The notes below the pieces were generated by a model that searched no databases, was not told the origin of the DNA, and worked only from the letters and a program-made list of their open reading frames with translations. A DNA stretch of 64,000 bases from CALGFH01 sp036003705 (GTDB taxonomy: Bacteria > Actinomycetota > CALGFH01), in assembly GCA_036003705.1 (NCBI GenBank), contig DASYSE010000105.1, forward strand, positions 14,259 through 78,258, written 5' to 3'. Made by a program: the position numbers and the translations under genes. Of this stretch, positions 17,717 through 26,699 are shown in pieces; positions within the stretch are counted from its first letter, which is position 1; each line of letters starts with the position of its first letter.

Positions 17717-17784
17717 GTGTCCCTGGACATCGTCGTCCATCGCTCGGCCCCCGGCGTCTGCCCTGCAGTAGTGACGGAGGCGAG

Positions 17785-20700
17785 ATGAAGGACCACCTCC
17801 TGCCCGGTGCGGCCGCCGGAGACCGTGCCCTGTACGACCGGCGCCGCGACGAGCGCGACGCCTGTGGCATCGGCTTCGTGGCCGACGTGCACGGCCGCGC
17901 CAGCCGCGCGATCCTCGACGCCGCCATCGGCGGCCTGGAGCGCCTGCGCCACCGAGGTGCCGTTGCCGCCGACGCGCGCACCGGCGACGGCGCCGGGGTG
18001 CTGGTCCCCCTGCCGGCCGGGTTCTTCGCGGGTCCGGACGGGCCCGAGTCCGGGCCGGTGGGCCGGATCGGGGTGGCCATGGCCTTCCTGCCCCGCGGTC
18101 AGGAAGACGCCAAGGAGGCCCGCCGGGCGGTGGAGCAGGCGCTGGTTGCGGAGCGGCTGGAGCTGCTCCGCTGGCGGCCGGTCCCGGTCGACCACAGCGC
18201 CCTCGGCGAGGTGGCGATGCAGTCCGCGCCCACCATCGAGCAGGCCGTGTTCCTGGTGAGGGTCGGCGACCAGGACGACGACGACGCCGAGGCCGAGCGG
18301 CGTTGCTTCCGGGCCGGGCGGCGGGCCGCCATGGCCGCCGTGGCGGCCGGGACCACCCTGTACCTCGCCTCCTGCTCGACCCGGACGGTCACCTACAAGG
18401 CGCTGTGCGCCGCCGACCAGTTCGCCGCCTTCTACCCCGACCTGGCCGACCCGGCCTTCGCCGTGTCGTTCGCCGTCTTCCATCAGCGGTATTCGACCAA
18501 CACGACGCCGTCCTGGGAGCGCGCCCAGCCCTTCCGGTTCCTGTGCCACAACGGCGAGATCAACACCATCGACGGCAACGTGGCCTGGATGCGGGCCCGC
18601 GAGGGGAACCTTGCGGCCGGCGAGCTGGACGAGGAGCTGCTGCGACCGGTGCTCGACCCGGACGGCTCGGACTCGGCCAAGCTCGACAACGCGGTGGAGC
18701 TGCTGGTCAGGGGTGGCCGCGACCTGCGCCATGCGCTGGCCATGCTGGTCCCGGCGGTGGAACCCTCTCAGGAGGAGCCCGAGCTGCAGGACCTGCGCGA
18801 CTTCTACCGCTACCACGCCTGCCTGACCGAGCCGTGGGATGGCCCGGCCGGCCTGGTGTTCACCGACGGCCGCCTGGTCGGGGCCGTGCTGGACCGCAAC
18901 GGGCTGCGGCCGATGCGCTTCGAGGCGTGCGAGGACGGCCTGGTCGTCTGCGCCTCGGAGGCCGGCGCGGTCGATACGACCGGCCGCGGCCGGGTGCGCC
19001 GGGGCCGCCTCGGGCCCGGGCAGATGCTCTGCGTCGACCCCGAGCGGGGACTGCTCACCGACGACCAGATCAAGGGCGAGCTGGCCGCCGCCCGACCCTG
19101 GAGCAGCTGGGTGGCCGAGCACCTGCGCAGCGCCGACCCTGGCCAGCCGGTGCCGCCGCCCGCCGACGACCGTCGTGTGGTCGCCGCCCAGGCCGCCTTC
19201 GGCTTCACCCGGGAGCTCATCACCACCGTGCTGCGGCCGATGGCGACCGCCGGCAAGGAACCGACGGCCTCGATGGGCGACGACACGCCGCCGGCCGTGC
19301 TCGGCGTCACCACCCGGCCGGTCGGCCACTACCTGCGCCAGCGCTTCGCCCAGGTCACCAACCCGCCCATCGACCACCTGCGCGAGCGGCACGTGCTGTC
19401 CAGCCGGACCCTGCTCGGCCGGCGCCACCCGCTGCTCGGCGAGGAGCCGGAGGCGGCGAGGCTGGTCGAGCTCGCCGGGTTCACGCTCACCCCCGACGGG
19501 CTGGAGGCGCTGGGCGACCCGGCGCTCGGGCTGGCCCGGAGGGTCCTCGACGCCACCTGGCCGGTGGCCGAGGGCCCGGCCGGGCTTCGTGCCGCCTGCC
19601 TGCGCCTCGGGGACGAGGCGGTCGCCGCCGTCCGGGACGGCGCCGGCCTGCTGGTCGTCTCCGACGCCGACGCGGACCCGGAGGGGCCCGGATTCGGGGG
19701 CCGTGTGCCGGTGCCGTCGCTGCTGGCGGTCGGGGCGGTGCAGCAGCGGCTGCTCCGGGAGGGCCTTGCCACCAGGACCAGCCTGGTCGCCGACACCGGC
19801 GAACCCTGCGACTCCCACCAGGCGGCCGCCCTGCTCGGCTATGGGGCCGACGCCATCTGCCCCCGGCTCACCCTGGTCACGGTGGCCGGGCTCGACCAGG
19901 ACCCGGTGGCCGCCCAGGACCGCTACCTGCACGCCCTGGATGAGGGTGTGTTCAAGGTCATGAGCAAGATGGGCATCTCGGTCCTGGACGCCTACCGGGG
20001 CGCCCAGATCTTCGAGGCCGTCGGCCTGGGTGCCGAGGTGATCGAGCTCTGCTTCGCCGGTACCCCGTCCCCGCTCGGCGGGATCGGCTTCGACGAGCTG
20101 GCCTGCGACGCGCTCGAGCGCCACCGGGCCGGCGCGGCCGAGGTGGCGCGGCTGGAGAACCCCGGCTGGTTCAAGCACCGCCCAGGCGGCGAGTACCACG
20201 CCACCAACCCCACCGTCATGCAGGCGCTGCATTTCACGGTCCGGGAAGGGGCCGAGATGAAGGGCTCCAAGCGTGGCGCCCACCTGCTCCAGCAGGCCGT
20301 CAAGGGTGGAGGCTTCGATCGCTACCGCCATTTCGCCAGCCTGGTCAACGAGCGACCACCGGCCGCCCTGCGCGACCTGCTCCAGACCCGGTCGGCCGGC
20401 CCACCCGTGGCCCTCGACGAGGTCGAGCCGGCCGAGCACATCCTCGCCCGCTTCTCCACCGCGGCCATGAGCCTCGGGTCGCTGTCCCCGGAGGCCCACG
20501 AAACGCTGGCCATCGCCCTGAACCGGGTCGGCGGCCGGTCCAACTGTGGCGAGGGCGGCGAGGACCCGGCCCGCTTCGGCACCGAGCGCAGCTCGGCCAT
20601 CAAGCAGATCGCCTCCGGCCGCTTCGGGGTCACCCCGGCCTATCTGGCCAACGCCGTCGAGCTGCAGATCAAGATCGCCCAGGGCTCCAAGCCGGGCGAG

Positions 20701-22296
20701 GGCGGCCAGCTGCCAGGCCACAAGGTCAGCGCCGAGATCGCCCGCCTGCGCCACACCCAGCCGGGGGTGGCGCTGATCTCGCCTCCGCCGCACCACGACA
20801 TCTACTCGATCGAGGACCTGGCTCAGCTGGTGTTCGACCTGAAGCAGGCCAACCCCGACGCCGAGGTGTCGGTCAAGCTGGTCGCCGAGGCCGGCGTTGG
20901 CACCATCGCCGCCGGGGTCGTCAAGTCGCTGGCCGACGTGGTGATGATCTCCGGCGCCGACGGCGGCACCGGGGCCAGCCCGCTGTCCTCGATCAAGCAT
21001 GGGGGTGCGCCCTGGGAGCTCGGCCTGGCCGAGACCCAGCAGGCGCTGGTCGCCAACGACCTGCGATCGCGTTGCAAGGTCCGGGTCGACGGCGGCCTCA
21101 AGACCGGCCGTGACGTGCTGGTGGCGGCCCTGCTGGGGGCCGACGAGTTCGGCTTCGGCACGGCGGCGCTGCTGGCCGAGGGCTGCCTGATGGTCCGCAC
21201 CTGCCATCAGGACAACTGCCCGGTCGGGATCGCCACCCAGCGGCCGGACCTGCGCGCCAAGTTCTCCGGCACCCCCGACATGGTCGTCCATTACCTCGAA
21301 TACGTCGCCCAGGAGGTCAGGGAGCTGCTGGCCGGCCTCGGCCTGCGCCGGCTGGAGGAGGCCGTCGGCCGGGTCGAGCTGCTCGCCCAGCGCCGCACCG
21401 GCGACGCCCGCGCCGACAGCCTCGACCTGACCCCGCTGCTCGCCGCCGGCGCCGAGCCGGCTCGCTCGGCGCGGCGGTACGTCACCCCCGACCCGATCCA
21501 GCGCCCGCGGTCCGCTCTCGGCGACCGGGTCCACGACGACGCCTACCCCGGCCTGCGGGACGGCGACCTGGTCCACCTGAGCTACCCGATCGCCAACACT
21601 GACCGATCGGTCGGAGCAAGGCTCGGGGTGGCGATCGGGGCCGCCTTCGGCTCGCGGCCGCCAGCCGGCCGGGCCCGGGTCGAGTTCGAGGGGACGGCCG
21701 GGCAGAGCTTCGGCGCCTTCCTCGCCCCCGGGATCGATCTCCGGCTCACCGGCGCCTGCAACGACTACGTCGGCAAGGGCATGGGCGGCGGGCGCATCGT
21801 CGTCCGCCCGCCGACCGACGACGCCGGCGCTCCGGTCCTGATCGGCAACACCGCGCTGTACGGGGCGACCAGGGGCGAGCTGTTCTGCGCCGGCCGGGCC
21901 GGGGAACGGTTCGCGGTGCGCAACTCCGGCGCCACCGCGGTGGTCGAGGGCGTCGGCGACCACGCCGGCGAGTACATGACCGGCGGCTCGGTCATCGTGC
22001 TCGGCCCGGTCGGCCGCAACCTCGGTGCCGGCATGACCGGCGGCGAGCTGTTCCTCTACGACCCGGAAGGCCACGCCCTCGACCGGCTCAACGACGAGCT
22101 GGTGCTGCCCCACCGGCCGGACGAGATCGAGCTGGTGTTCCTGCGCGAGATGATCGTCGCCCACCACGAGCTGACCGGCTCGGCGGTGGCCGCCGAGATC
22201 CTCGACGGCTGGGACCGGTCGAGCGCCGCCTTCTGGCGGGTCGCGCCCCGGGCCGAGGTCGCGGCCATCGAACGCGCCCACGAGGGGACCGGATGA
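17785..22296 (+). CDS. gltB: Glutamate synthase (GOGAT) large subunit
   Basis: 1503 residues. Makes two glutamates from glutamine and 2-oxoglutarate. A short propeptide precedes the glutamine amidotransferase nucleophile Cys27 in DACGIGFVADVHG, which becomes the N-terminus after processing. Then come the central domain, the FMN-binding synthase domain (about 800-1200, with KPGEGGQLPGHKV and SADGGTGASPLSS-type motifs) and the 3Fe-4S cysteine cluster in CHQDNCPVGIATQ, ending in the GXGXG beta-helix domain. No gltD (small subunit) gene is adjacent; the next gene is pdtaR. An ATG overlapping the stop at 22293 is not used by a recognisable protein. A promoter and leader hairpin precede it. Confidence 0.96.
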   Translation: MKDHLLPGAAAGDRALYDRRRDERDACGIGFVADVHGRASRAILDAAIGGLERLRHRGAVAADARTGDGAGVLVPLPAGFFAGPDGPESGPVGRIGVAMAFLPRGQEDAKEARRAVEQALVAERLELLRWRPVPVDHSALGEVAMQSAPTIEQAVFLVRVGDQDDDDAEAERRCFRAGRRAAMAAVAAGTTLYLASCSTRTVTYKALCAADQFAAFYPDLADPAFAVSFAVFHQRYSTNTTPSWERAQPFRFLCHNGEINTIDGNVAWMRAREGNLAAGELDEELLRPVLDPDGSDSAKLDNAVELLVRGGRDLRHALAMLVPAVEPSQEEPELQDLRDFYRYHACLTEPWDGPAGLVFTDGRLVGAVLDRNGLRPMRFEACEDGLVVCASEAGAVDTTGRGRVRRGRLGPGQMLCVDPERGLLTDDQIKGELAAARPWSSWVAEHLRSADPGQPVPPPADDRRVVAAQAAFGFTRELITTVLRPMATAGKEPTASMGDDTPPAVLGVTTRPVGHYLRQRFAQVTNPPIDHLRERHVLSSRTLLGRRHPLLGEEPEAARLVELAGFTLTPDGLEALGDPALGLARRVLDATWPVAEGPAGLRAACLRLGDEAVAAVRDGAGLLVVSDADADPEGPGFGGRVPVPSLLAVGAVQQRLLREGLATRTSLVADTGEPCDSHQAAALLGYGADAICPRLTLVTVAGLDQDPVAAQDRYLHALDEGVFKVMSKMGISVLDAYRGAQIFEAVGLGAEVIELCFAGTPSPLGGIGFDELACDALERHRAGAAEVARLENPGWFKHRPGGEYHATNPTVMQALHFTVREGAEMKGSKRGAHLLQQAVKGGGFDRYRHFASLVNERPPAALRDLLQTRSAGPPVALDEVEPAEHILARFSTAAMSLGSLSPEAHETLAIALNRVGGRSNCGEGGEDPARFGTERSSAIKQIASGRFGVTPAYLANAVELQIKIAQGSKPGEGGQLPGHKVSAEIARLRHTQPGVALISPPPHHDIYSIEDLAQLVFDLKQANPDAEVSVKLVAEAGVGTIAAGVVKSLADVVMISGADGGTGASPLSSIKHGGAPWELGLAETQQALVANDLRSRCKVRVDGGLKTGRDVLVAALLGADEFGFGTAALLAEGCLMVRTCHQDNCPVGIATQRPDLRAKFSGTPDMVVHYLEYVAQEVRELLAGLGLRRLEEAVGRVELLAQRRTGDARADSLDLTPLLAAGAEPARSARRYVTPDPIQRPRSALGDRVHDDAYPGLRDGDLVHLSYPIANTDRSVGARLGVAIGAAFGSRPPAGRARVEFEGTAGQSFGAFLAPGIDLRLTGACNDYVGKGMGGGRIVVRPPTDDAGAPVLIGNTALYGATRGELFCAGRAGERFAVRNSGATAVVEGVGDHAGEYMTGGSVIVLGPVGRNLGAGMTGGELFLYDPEGHALDRLNDELVLPHRPDEIELVFLREMIVAHHELTGSAVAAEILDGWDRSSAAFWRVAPRAEVAAIERAHEGTG

Positions 22297-22388
22297 CCGA
22301 GGGCCCGGGGGCCCGTACGACCACCGTTCCGGAGCAGCATGTTTCCGGGCTACCATGCTTGCCGGACGTTCGTGGTGAGAGGAGCAGG

Positions 22389-22970
22389 ATGGCGCGCGTG
22401 CTCGTTGCCGAGGACGAGGTCCTGATCCGGGTGGACATCGTCGAGACCCTCCAGGATGGCGGCCACACCGTGGTCGGCGAGGCCGGCGACGGCGAGCAGG
22501 CGGTCCGGCTCGCCCGCGAGCTCGGTCCCGACCTGGTGGTCATGGACGTGAAGATGCCCAAGGTCGACGGGCTCACCGCGGCCAGGCAGATCACCGCCGA
22601 GGGCCCGGCCGTGCTGGTGCTCACCGCCTTCTCCGACAAGGAGCTGGTCGAGGAGGCCGCCGACGCCGGCACCATCGGCTACCTGGTCAAGCCGTTCCAG
22701 CCGGCCCAGCTCCTCGCCGGCGTGAGCGTCGCCCTGGCCAGGGCCGCCGACCGCCGCGAGCTCCAGGGCACGGTCGACGACCTCGAGTCCAAGCTGGCCG
22801 CGCGCAAGGTGATCGAGCGGGCCAAGGGCCGGCTGATGGAGCAGTTCGGCCTCACCGAGGACCAGGCCTACACCCGCATGCGCCGGGCGGCCATGGACCG
22901 CCAGCTTCCCCTGGCCGAGATCGCCCGCCGGGTCCTCGACGCCCAGCCGGAGACCCCCGCCTCCCCCTGA
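22389..22970 (+). CDS. pdtaR: PdtaR-type response regulator with ANTAR RNA-binding domain
   Basis: 193 residues from the ATG at 22389 (GAGAGGAGC ribosome site). The receiver domain (about 1-118) has the acidic pair in VAEDEVLI, the phospho-acceptor Asp in LVVMDVKMPKVDG and the Lys in YLVKPFQ. A short coiled coil leads to the ANTAR domain (about 130-190: ERAKGRLMEQFGLTEDQAY, then a second helix pair). ANTAR regulators bind dual hexaloop RNA hairpins and prevent termination. The partner kinase PdtaS is at 10938-12371. The gene lies 92 bp after gltB; a TACCAT box at about 22354 may serve as its own -10. Confidence 0.93.
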   Translation: MARVLVAEDEVLIRVDIVETLQDGGHTVVGEAGDGEQAVRLARELGPDLVVMDVKMPKVDGLTAARQITAEGPAVLVLTAFSDKELVEEAADAGTIGYLVKPFQPAQLLAGVSVALARAADRRELQGTVDDLESKLAARKVIERAKGRLMEQFGLTEDQAYTRMRRAAMDRQLPLAEIARRVLDAQPETPASP

Positions 22971-23081
22971 GCCGGGCGCCGCCTCGGGTCCGGGACATTC
23001 CAGGGTGATCCCCGATGCCGCTGGCGGGGTATCCCGCTAGCGTGAGTGGGGAGACATCGAGGTCATTGGAGGACCGTAGAG

Positions 23082-23279
23082 ATGGAAGCGTTTCGCCGTC
23101 AGGGACTCATCCGCCCCCGCCAGGGTCGGATCCTGGGCGGGGTCTGCGCCGGGCTGGCGCGACGATTCGGCATAGCCCCGACGATGATGAGGATCCTGTT
23201 CGTTGTCACCCTGATCGTGATCCCCGGGAGCCAGATCATCGTCTACCCGATCCTGTGGATCCTGATGCCATCCGAGTGA
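23082..23279 (+). CDS. PspC-domain small membrane protein
   Basis: 65 residues from the ATG at 23082, preceded by GGAGG with a 9-nt gap. The product is nearly all PspC domain: RILGGVCAGLARRFGI, then a hydrophobic helix (about residues 36-58, ILFVVTLIVIPGSQII) and a short tail. PspC proteins sit in the membrane and in enterobacteria activate the phage-shock response to envelope stress; in Actinomycetota single-domain versions are common and their role is less clear. A TAGCGT box at 23038-23043 may be its -10 element. Confidence 0.85.
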   Translation: MEAFRRQGLIRPRQGRILGGVCAGLARRFGIAPTMMRILFVVTLIVIPGSQIIVYPILWILMPSE

Positions 23280-23283
23280 TCGG

Positions 23284-23544
23284 CTAGGCCACCAGCTCCC
23301 GTTCCAGGGAGTGCGGAAGCGGGGGGTGGCGCAGGCGGGGGTCGTCCTTGGCGACCTCGGTGGCGGTCGCTCTGCCCGTGGCCTCCAGCGCCTTGACCGT
23401 CGCCGTCCCGACCTCCTCGACCCAGCCGACCGGGTCGTCGGCCCAGCCGACCGGGTCGTCGGCCAGGCCGGCCCGTGCCGTCGCGGCCAGGTGGTGGCGT
23501 ACGCCGAGCCGGGCCCGCCGTTCCCCGATCCCGATCCGTCGCAT
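23284..23544 (-). pseudogene. Truncated AlkZ-like (winged-helix DNA glycosylase) remnant
   Basis: 86 codons. The start MRRIGIGERRARLGVRHHL matches the N-terminus of the winged-helix AlkZ-like family (normally about 350-400 residues). After about 25 residues there is a jump to VGTATVKALEATGRATATEV, which resembles a mid-protein segment of the same family, and the frame stops soon after. The middle also contains a duplicated ADDPVGW motif from a short DNA repeat. This suggests large internal and C-terminal deletions. It is unlikely to be an active glycosylase; an expressed fragment cannot be excluded. Confidence 0.5.
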
Positions 23545-23607
23545 CGGGCCACTACAGCAGGAGGGCCGGGCGGCCGACAACCTTGAGACAGTCCCCAGGT
23601 GACCGGA

Positions 23608-23636
23608 TTGACAGTATCTGCGTAGATCGATATGGA
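23608..23636 (+). promoter_or_regulatory. Promoter TTGACA-N17-TATGGA
   Basis: A perfect -35 box TTGACA (23608-23613), a 17-bp spacer, and TATGGA (23631-23636). It points at the ArsC-like gene at 23699 and leaves a leader of about 55 nt. The surrounding 40 bp are noticeably less GC-rich than the window. Confidence 0.55.
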
Positions 23637-23698
23637 ACCTGAGAGCCGGCTGTGGCGTCTTCTTGGGTGCATGCCTATGTCGCTGGGCGGTGGTGGGA

Positions 23699-24220
23699 AT
23701 GAGCGCGAGTGGGACGGGGGCCGCGGCGGCCAGGGAGCGGGCGGGAGCCTCGCCACGACTGGTCGCCGTCCCGGGAGCCGGCGGGAACGGGCAGCAGCCG
23801 GCTCCGCGACCGGCCCGGGTGGTGGTCTTCCTCGGGGTCGAGGATGACGTCCGCAGCCGGGTGGCCGCCGCCCTGCTCATCCACCGGTCCAAGGGGCGGG
23901 TGCTGGCCGTCTCGGTCAGCCCGGCCGCCGTCGATCCCGACCCGGCGGTCGCCGGGTCGCTGGCCGAGCTCGGCATCGACCTGGCCGGCTGCCGCACCCG
24001 GCCGCCGTCGGCCGAGCTGCTCCAGGGAGCCGAGCTGGTCGTGGTCATGGGCTACGACGCGCGCACACCGGCCGACGGCCGGCGCACCGACGACTGGTGC
24101 ATCGACGACCCGCGGGGCAAGGAACCCGACGCCATCCGCTGCATCCGCGACGCCATCGATCGCCGCGTCCAGCGCCTGCTGATCCGCATGGGCGTCGCCG
24201 TCCCCACCCGTCCCCGCTGA
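23699..24220 (+). CDS. ArsC/low-molecular-weight phosphatase-fold protein without active-site cysteine
   Basis: 173 residues from the ATG at 23699 (GGTGGGA before it); an in-frame GTG-type start 12 codons earlier is possible. After a disordered ~40-residue N-terminus the sequence follows the thioredoxin-coupled arsenate reductase fold: a first strand VVVFLGVEDDVRSRVAAALL, a middle strand, and a tail with VVVMGYD, DDWCIDDPRG and IRDAIDRRVQRLL. In active enzymes the P-loop is C-X5-R-S; here it is GVEDDVRS, so the nucleophile is gone, and the second Cys of the TMGC motif is Tyr. I infer a non-catalytic binding protein or a relic. It has one of the best promoters in the window. Confidence 0.65.
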   Translation: MSASGTGAAAARERAGASPRLVAVPGAGGNGQQPAPRPARVVVFLGVEDDVRSRVAAALLIHRSKGRVLAVSVSPAAVDPDPAVAGSLAELGIDLAGCRTRPPSAELLQGAELVVVMGYDARTPADGRRTDDWCIDDPRGKEPDAIRCIRDAIDRRVQRLLIRMGVAVPTRPR

Positions 24221-24303
24221 CGCCTGTCACCCCTGCCGCCGATCCGCGTCTGGGGCCGGCGGCCAGCCAGCGAAGTTGGTTCCGGCCGGTGACAATGGTG
24301 GCC

Positions 24304-25539
24304 ATGCGTTGGCGTGCACGCGGCTCCGCCGCCCTCCTCGTCCACGGCCTGCTGCTCACCGCCTGCTCGGGGGGCGACCCCGAGCCGCAGGCCGCCCCCA
24401 CGACCACCGTTCCCGCCACCGGCGCCACCTCGACCACGACGGCGCCCTCCACCACCGCCGCGACGGCAGCCGGGACCGCGTCCAGCGCCCAGTTCCACGC
24501 GGCCAGGGTCCGGCTGGTCAGGGTGGCCAGACTGGAGCAGCCGGTGGCCATGGCCGTGCGACCGGGTGAGCGGACCCTCTACCTGGTCGAGCAGATCGGG
24601 CGGGTACGGGCGGTCCGTGGCGGCAGGCTCGACCCGACCCCGGTGGTCGACATCTCCGCGCAGGTCACCGCCGGCGGTGAGCAGGGGCTGCTCGGTCTGG
24701 CCTTCTCGCCCGACGGCCGCCACCTGTACCTCCACTACACCGACCGGGCCGGGGACCACCAGATCAGCGAGCTGACCATGCGCGGCCGGCGGGCCGACCC
24801 GGGCTCGCAGCGGTCGGTGCTCCGGATCGACGACCCGTTCGGCAACCACAACGGCGGCCAACTCGCCTTCGGCCCCGACCGTCGCCTCTACATCGGCTTC
24901 GGCGACGGTGGTGGCGGCGGCGACCCCCAGGGCAACGGGCAGTCGCTCGGCAGCCTGCTCGGCAAGATTCTCAGGATCGAGCCGCGGCCGGCCGGGGGTC
25001 GTCCCTACCGCGTCCCCGCCGACAACCCGTTCGTCGACCGTGACGGCGCCCGGCCCGAGATCTGGGCCTACGGGCTGCGCAACCCGTGGCGCTTCTCGTT
25101 CGATCCTGCGACCGGCGACCTGTGGATCGGCGACGTCGGCCAGAACGCCTGGGAGGAGGTCGACCGCGAGCCCGCCGGCTCGGGCGGCCGCAACTACGGC
25201 TGGAACCGGCGCGAGGGCAGGCACGCGTACGCGGGCGGCGAGCGACCGGCGGGCGCGGTCGACCCGGTGATCGAGTACGGGCGGGCCGGTGGGGGCTGCA
25301 CGGTGATCGGCGGCTTCGTCTACCGGGGCCAGCGCATCCGCGGGCTCCGGGGCGCCTACCTGTATGGCGACTACTGCGCCGGCTGGGTGAAGGCGGCACG
25401 GGTTCGCGCCGGGAAGGTGGCCGAGGAGCGCGACCTCGGCCTGGAGGTGCCCAGCCTGAGCTCGTTCGGGGTCGACACCGACGGCGAGCTGTACGCCCTG
25501 TCGCTCGGCGGCGCCGTCTACCGCATCGCCCCTGGCTGA
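24304..25539 (+). CDS. PQQ-dependent sugar (aldose) dehydrogenase-type lipoprotein
   Basis: 411 residues. The N-terminus (hydrophobic run ending LLLTAC, Cys21) is a lipoprotein signal; a Thr/Ala-rich linker of about 40 residues follows. The six-bladed beta-propeller (about 65-411) has the soluble glucose/aldose dehydrogenase landmarks: GGEQGLLGLAFSPDG, the catalytic-base region FGNHNGGQLAFGPD, the calcium/PQQ region RNPWRFSFD with WIGDVGQNAWEEVD, and GDYCAGWV. It would oxidise sugars outside the membrane and pass electrons to the respiratory chain. An alternative ATG at 24295 adds three residues. It is alone, with a ROK kinase facing it downstream. Confidence 0.88.
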   Translation: MRWRARGSAALLVHGLLLTACSGGDPEPQAAPTTTVPATGATSTTTAPSTTAATAAGTASSAQFHAARVRLVRVARLEQPVAMAVRPGERTLYLVEQIGRVRAVRGGRLDPTPVVDISAQVTAGGEQGLLGLAFSPDGRHLYLHYTDRAGDHQISELTMRGRRADPGSQRSVLRIDDPFGNHNGGQLAFGPDRRLYIGFGDGGGGGDPQGNGQSLGSLLGKILRIEPRPAGGRPYRVPADNPFVDRDGARPEIWAYGLRNPWRFSFDPATGDLWIGDVGQNAWEEVDREPAGSGGRNYGWNRREGRHAYAGGERPAGAVDPVIEYGRAGGGCTVIGGFVYRGQRIRGLRGAYLYGDYCAGWVKAARVRAGKVAEERDLGLEVPSLSSFGVDTDGELYALSLGGAVYRIAPG

Positions 25540-25601
25540 CCGCGTCCCCCGCGACGGGCTCAACCGGTCGCCTTCGCACGGCCGTCCATGTGGACGCCAA
25601 T

Positions 25602-26567
25602 CTAGCGGGCCCGGGTCAGCAGCAGGGCGGCGCCCAAGGCCCCGGCGTAGTCGCCGAGGTCGCCCAGGCGGACCTGGATCTGGGACGGCGGGATGAACAG
25701 GTGGGGGATCATCGCCGTCTCGATCCGGCGGACGAACGGCTCGCCCAGCTTGTCGCCGAGCCCGCCGCCGATCAGCACCGCCTCCACGTCGACCAGGTTG
25801 ACCGCGGAGGCGATGGCCGCGCCGAGGGCCTCGACCGCCCGGTCGATCAGCTCGTGGGCCAGCGGGTCGCCCGCGTCCAGGGCGGCCTTCCAGACGCCGC
25901 TGCTCATGCGGGGCCGCCGCAGGCGCTGCTGGATGGCCAGCAGCTCGGTCGGGCGCCCGGCGGCCGCGGCCGCCCGCGCCGCCCGCTCCAGGGCGACCCG
26001 GCCGGCGTAGGCCTCCATGCAGCCACGCCGCCCGCACGGGCACAGCTCGCCTCCGTCGGCCACCACCATGTGGCCGATCTCGCCGGCCGCTCCGTGGGCG
26101 CCGCCGCGCAGCTCCCCGCCGAGGATCAGGGCGCCGCCGACCCCTGAGCCGGCGAAGACCACCAGCAGGTCGTCGAAGCCCCGCCCCGCCCCGAGCCGGT
26201 GCTCGGCCAGGGTGGCGACGACCACGTCGTTGCCGACCAGCACGCGCTTGATCCCGAGGGCGTCGGCGACCATCGCCCCAAGCGGCACCGGCTCGCCGAA
26301 CCCCGGCAGGTTGGCCGCCCCGAACAGCTCACCGGTCTTCGGGTCCAGCCGCCCTGGTGAGCCGATCCCGACCCCGGCCAGCTTGCCCACCGGGACCTTG
26401 GCGGCCTTGGCCGCCGCCTTGACCACGCCGGCGATCTCGGCCACCACCGCCGCCGGCCCACCCTCGACCGGCGTAAGGCCCCTGGCCTCGCCGAACCGCT
26501 TGCCGTCCTGGTCGACGACCACACCCTGGACCTTGGTCCCCCCAAGGTCGACCCCTGCCAAACGCAT
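25602..26567 (-). CDS. ROK-family sugar kinase (glucokinase-like)
   Basis: 321 residues. Phosphorylates a sugar, most likely glucose, with ATP. The N-terminal phosphate loop is VDLGGTKVQGVVVD, the catalytic Asp lies in LVGNDVVVATLAE (about residue 110), and the structural zinc site is CPCGRRGCMEAYAG (about 178-191). No N-terminal helix-turn-helix is present, so it is a kinase rather than a NagC-type repressor. The insert around LRRPRMSSG is a little unusual. It is transcribed toward the sugar dehydrogenase gene, with 62 bp between the two stops. Confidence 0.9.
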   Translation of the reverse strand: MRLAGVDLGGTKVQGVVVDQDGKRFGEARGLTPVEGGPAAVVAEIAGVVKAAAKAAKVPVGKLAGVGIGSPGRLDPKTGELFGAANLPGFGEPVPLGAMVADALGIKRVLVGNDVVVATLAEHRLGAGRGFDDLLVVFAGSGVGGALILGGELRGGAHGAAGEIGHMVVADGGELCPCGRRGCMEAYAGRVALERAARAAAAAGRPTELLAIQQRLRRPRMSSGVWKAALDAGDPLAHELIDRAVEALGAAIASAVNLVDVEAVLIGGGLGDKLGEPFVRRIETAMIPHLFIPPSQIQVRLGDLGDYAGALGAALLLTRAR

Positions 26568-26699
26568 GCACGGATGATGCCAGCATTCTCCCGACGTTGG
26601 AGAGCGAAATCGGCGCCGTGGCCGACGAATCCCCTTGCCATGGTCGCGTAGGCTCGCTCACGAGACCAAGCAAGAGGATGAGAAGGGGAGATCGCACCC

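Noticed and set aside
17668..22356. An open frame of more than 1500 codons opposite gltB on the minus strand
   Set aside because: It mirrors the codon pattern of gltB, is rich in Gly, Arg, Gln and Val without any domain, and is the usual antisense shadow of very GC-rich genes.
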